Below, one piece after another: positions 63,133 through 64,000 of a stretch of DNA of 64,000 bases; the stretch's first letter is position 1; each line of letters begins with the position of its first letter. Under the pieces are notes generated by a model. The model was not told where the DNA came from, did no database searches, and was given only the letters and a program-made list of their open reading frames with translations. A program made the position numbers and the translations under genes. The stretch lies in NCBI GenBank assembly GCA_028291515.1, contig JAQGHU010000081.1, positions 1-64,000 of the forward strand. The letters run 5' to 3'. This DNA comes from Schlesneria sp. GTDB lineage: Bacteria; Planctomycetota; Planctomycetia; Planctomycetales; Planctomycetaceae.

Positions 63133-64000
63133 ATGCGGATGAAGTGTGACACGATCGGCACTTATTTTCTGATGCTTGCCACCACGTTGTCGCTGGGTTG
63201 CGCGAAGTCAGTCGCGCCGACCCAGGCTTCGACCTCGGACGGTTCCACGAGTCAGATTCTGGCAGCGGATGCGAAACCTTCCGGTGAGTCAGACTCGAAA
63301 CCAAAGCGAAAACCGATCAAGCCCGTCGAAATCAACGCCAGCGGCTCGGCCGGCACGACTGCCGTGGTTGACTCAGGCGAGCGCGTCGAATCTGCCCGTG
63401 CGGCGCTCAAGCCATTGCAGATCCTGATCGGCAACTGGAACGGAACGCCTCGCAAGGGGACGCTCGATCATCCAAATTGGGTCTGGGATCTGAAGACCGA
63501 TCCGAAGCAGCCAGCCATTCGGATCAAATCCGAAAAGGGTCAGTATGTTCGCGATGGTCGGCTGACCTTCTCTCCTGCTTCGCAGGAATACGAATTCACG
63601 GTGACCGATGGCGATGGCAAGCAGCGAGTTTTCCGCGGCAATTTCTCGCAGGAAGTTCAAGATGTGGCGGGTGACGACAAGAAGCTGCAGCGAACGTACA
63701 AGCTGGAATTGACCGAGCCCAAAGCAGGCACCGACGGCGAACAATGGCGAGTTGTCATCAACCAACAGGAAAACAACCGCTACATTTTGGAAGTTGATCG
63801 CAAGCGAGGCTCCAGCCCGTTCCTGCGCATCGACTCGATTAATACTCAACGCGAAGGGACATCGTTTGCCTTGAGCGATACTGACTACGGCGAAAAGACC
63901 TGCGTGGTGTCACAGGGGCTGGGTACGACCTCAGTCAGTTACATGGGGAAATCATATTGGGTTTGTTGCTCGGGCTGCAAAGCGGCGTTCGAGGATGATC
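63133..64000 (+). CDS. Lipoprotein with YHS-like metal-binding end, cut by the window
   Basis: Runs off the window; 289 codons are visible. Lipoprotein signal (TYFLMLATTLSLGC), a polar linker, a domain of about 160 residues without a recognised family (ALKPLQILIGNWNG to FLRIDSINTQ), then TCVVSQGLGTTSV and YWVCCSGCKAAFEDD, the Cys pattern of YHS/TRASH metal-binding domains. GAGGA precedes ATG 63133; ATG 63139 is also possible. Divergent from the MFS gene. May bind copper or another soft metal. Confidence 0.75.
   Translation, partial: MRMKCDTIGTYFLMLATTLSLGCAKSVAPTQASTSDGSTSQILAADAKPSGESDSKPKRKPIKPVEINASGSAGTTAVVDSGERVESARAALKPLQILIGNWNGTPRKGTLDHPNWVWDLKTDPKQPAIRIKSEKGQYVRDGRLTFSPASQEYEFTVTDGDGKQRVFRGNFSQEVQDVAGDDKKLQRTYKLELTEPKAGTDGEQWRVVINQQENNRYILEVDRKRGSSPFLRIDSINTQREGTSFALSDTDYGEKTCVVSQGLGTTSVSYMGKSYWVCCSGCKAAFEDD

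Overview
The window reads as a chromosomal segment of a planctomycete, most likely of the Planctomycetaceae (Schlesneria/Planctomicrobium-like); this placement is inferred from gene content, not from a marker gene. The signature genes are a PSCyt1/PSCyt2/LamG/PSD1 cytochrome protein (34014-37229), a DUF1559 pseudopilin-like protein next to a small lipoprotein (44976-46508), a multi-EF-hand beta-propeller protein, a CotH kinase and the alternative bacterial GlmU. No rRNA, tRNA, CRISPR array or transposase was seen.

Layout. 1-6000: FAA hydrolase, an Nramp-like carrier, a Gly-rich BON protein, an anchored protein and a class V aminotransferase. 6449-11213: housekeeping genes apgM, nadD, asd and lysA. 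12730-24163: a surface-glycan cluster with a sulfotransferase, two GT2 glycosyltransferases, a DegT aminotransferase, an NDP-sugar epimerase, a zinc-ribbon methyltransferase and three related multi-pass membrane proteins carrying a GWDG motif. 24762-26586: a compositionally different insert (DUF2971-TPR gene plus an ORF holding a piece of endonuclease IV). 26594-30407: WecD-like acetyltransferase, FabH and a RecQ-like helicase. 30582-33311: MarR, pirin, DoxX and a methyltransferase. 33533-44920: PSCyt1 gene, hexapeptide-repeat enzymes, scpA, CotH, DUF4956 and the EF-hand protein. 44976-52500: DUF1559 pair, GH5-like hydrolase, eutBC, two TrmH methyltransferases and a TlpA-like lipoprotein. 53078-64000: ceramidase-like enzyme, glgC, ketosynthase, carbamoyltransferase with SxtJ, rarA, an MFS transporter and a YHS lipoprotein cut by the window end.

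The two strongest oddities are these. The MFS transporter at 61596-62933 has its helices in the order TM1-TM6-TM7-TM2-TM3-TM4-TM5-TM8 onward: two blocks are exchanged at periplasmic loops, in frame and with topology preserved. Separately, the three GWDG membrane proteins of the glycan cluster share several motifs and look like an undescribed GT-C-type glycosyltransferase family, expanded inside one locus.

Intergenic DNA is rich in structured repeats: stacked periodic elements of about 10-12 bp (2744-2820 and 6062-6312), a pair of dRS3-like palindromes in opposite orientation (7683-7801), and candidate MarR operators on both sides of the MarR gene.
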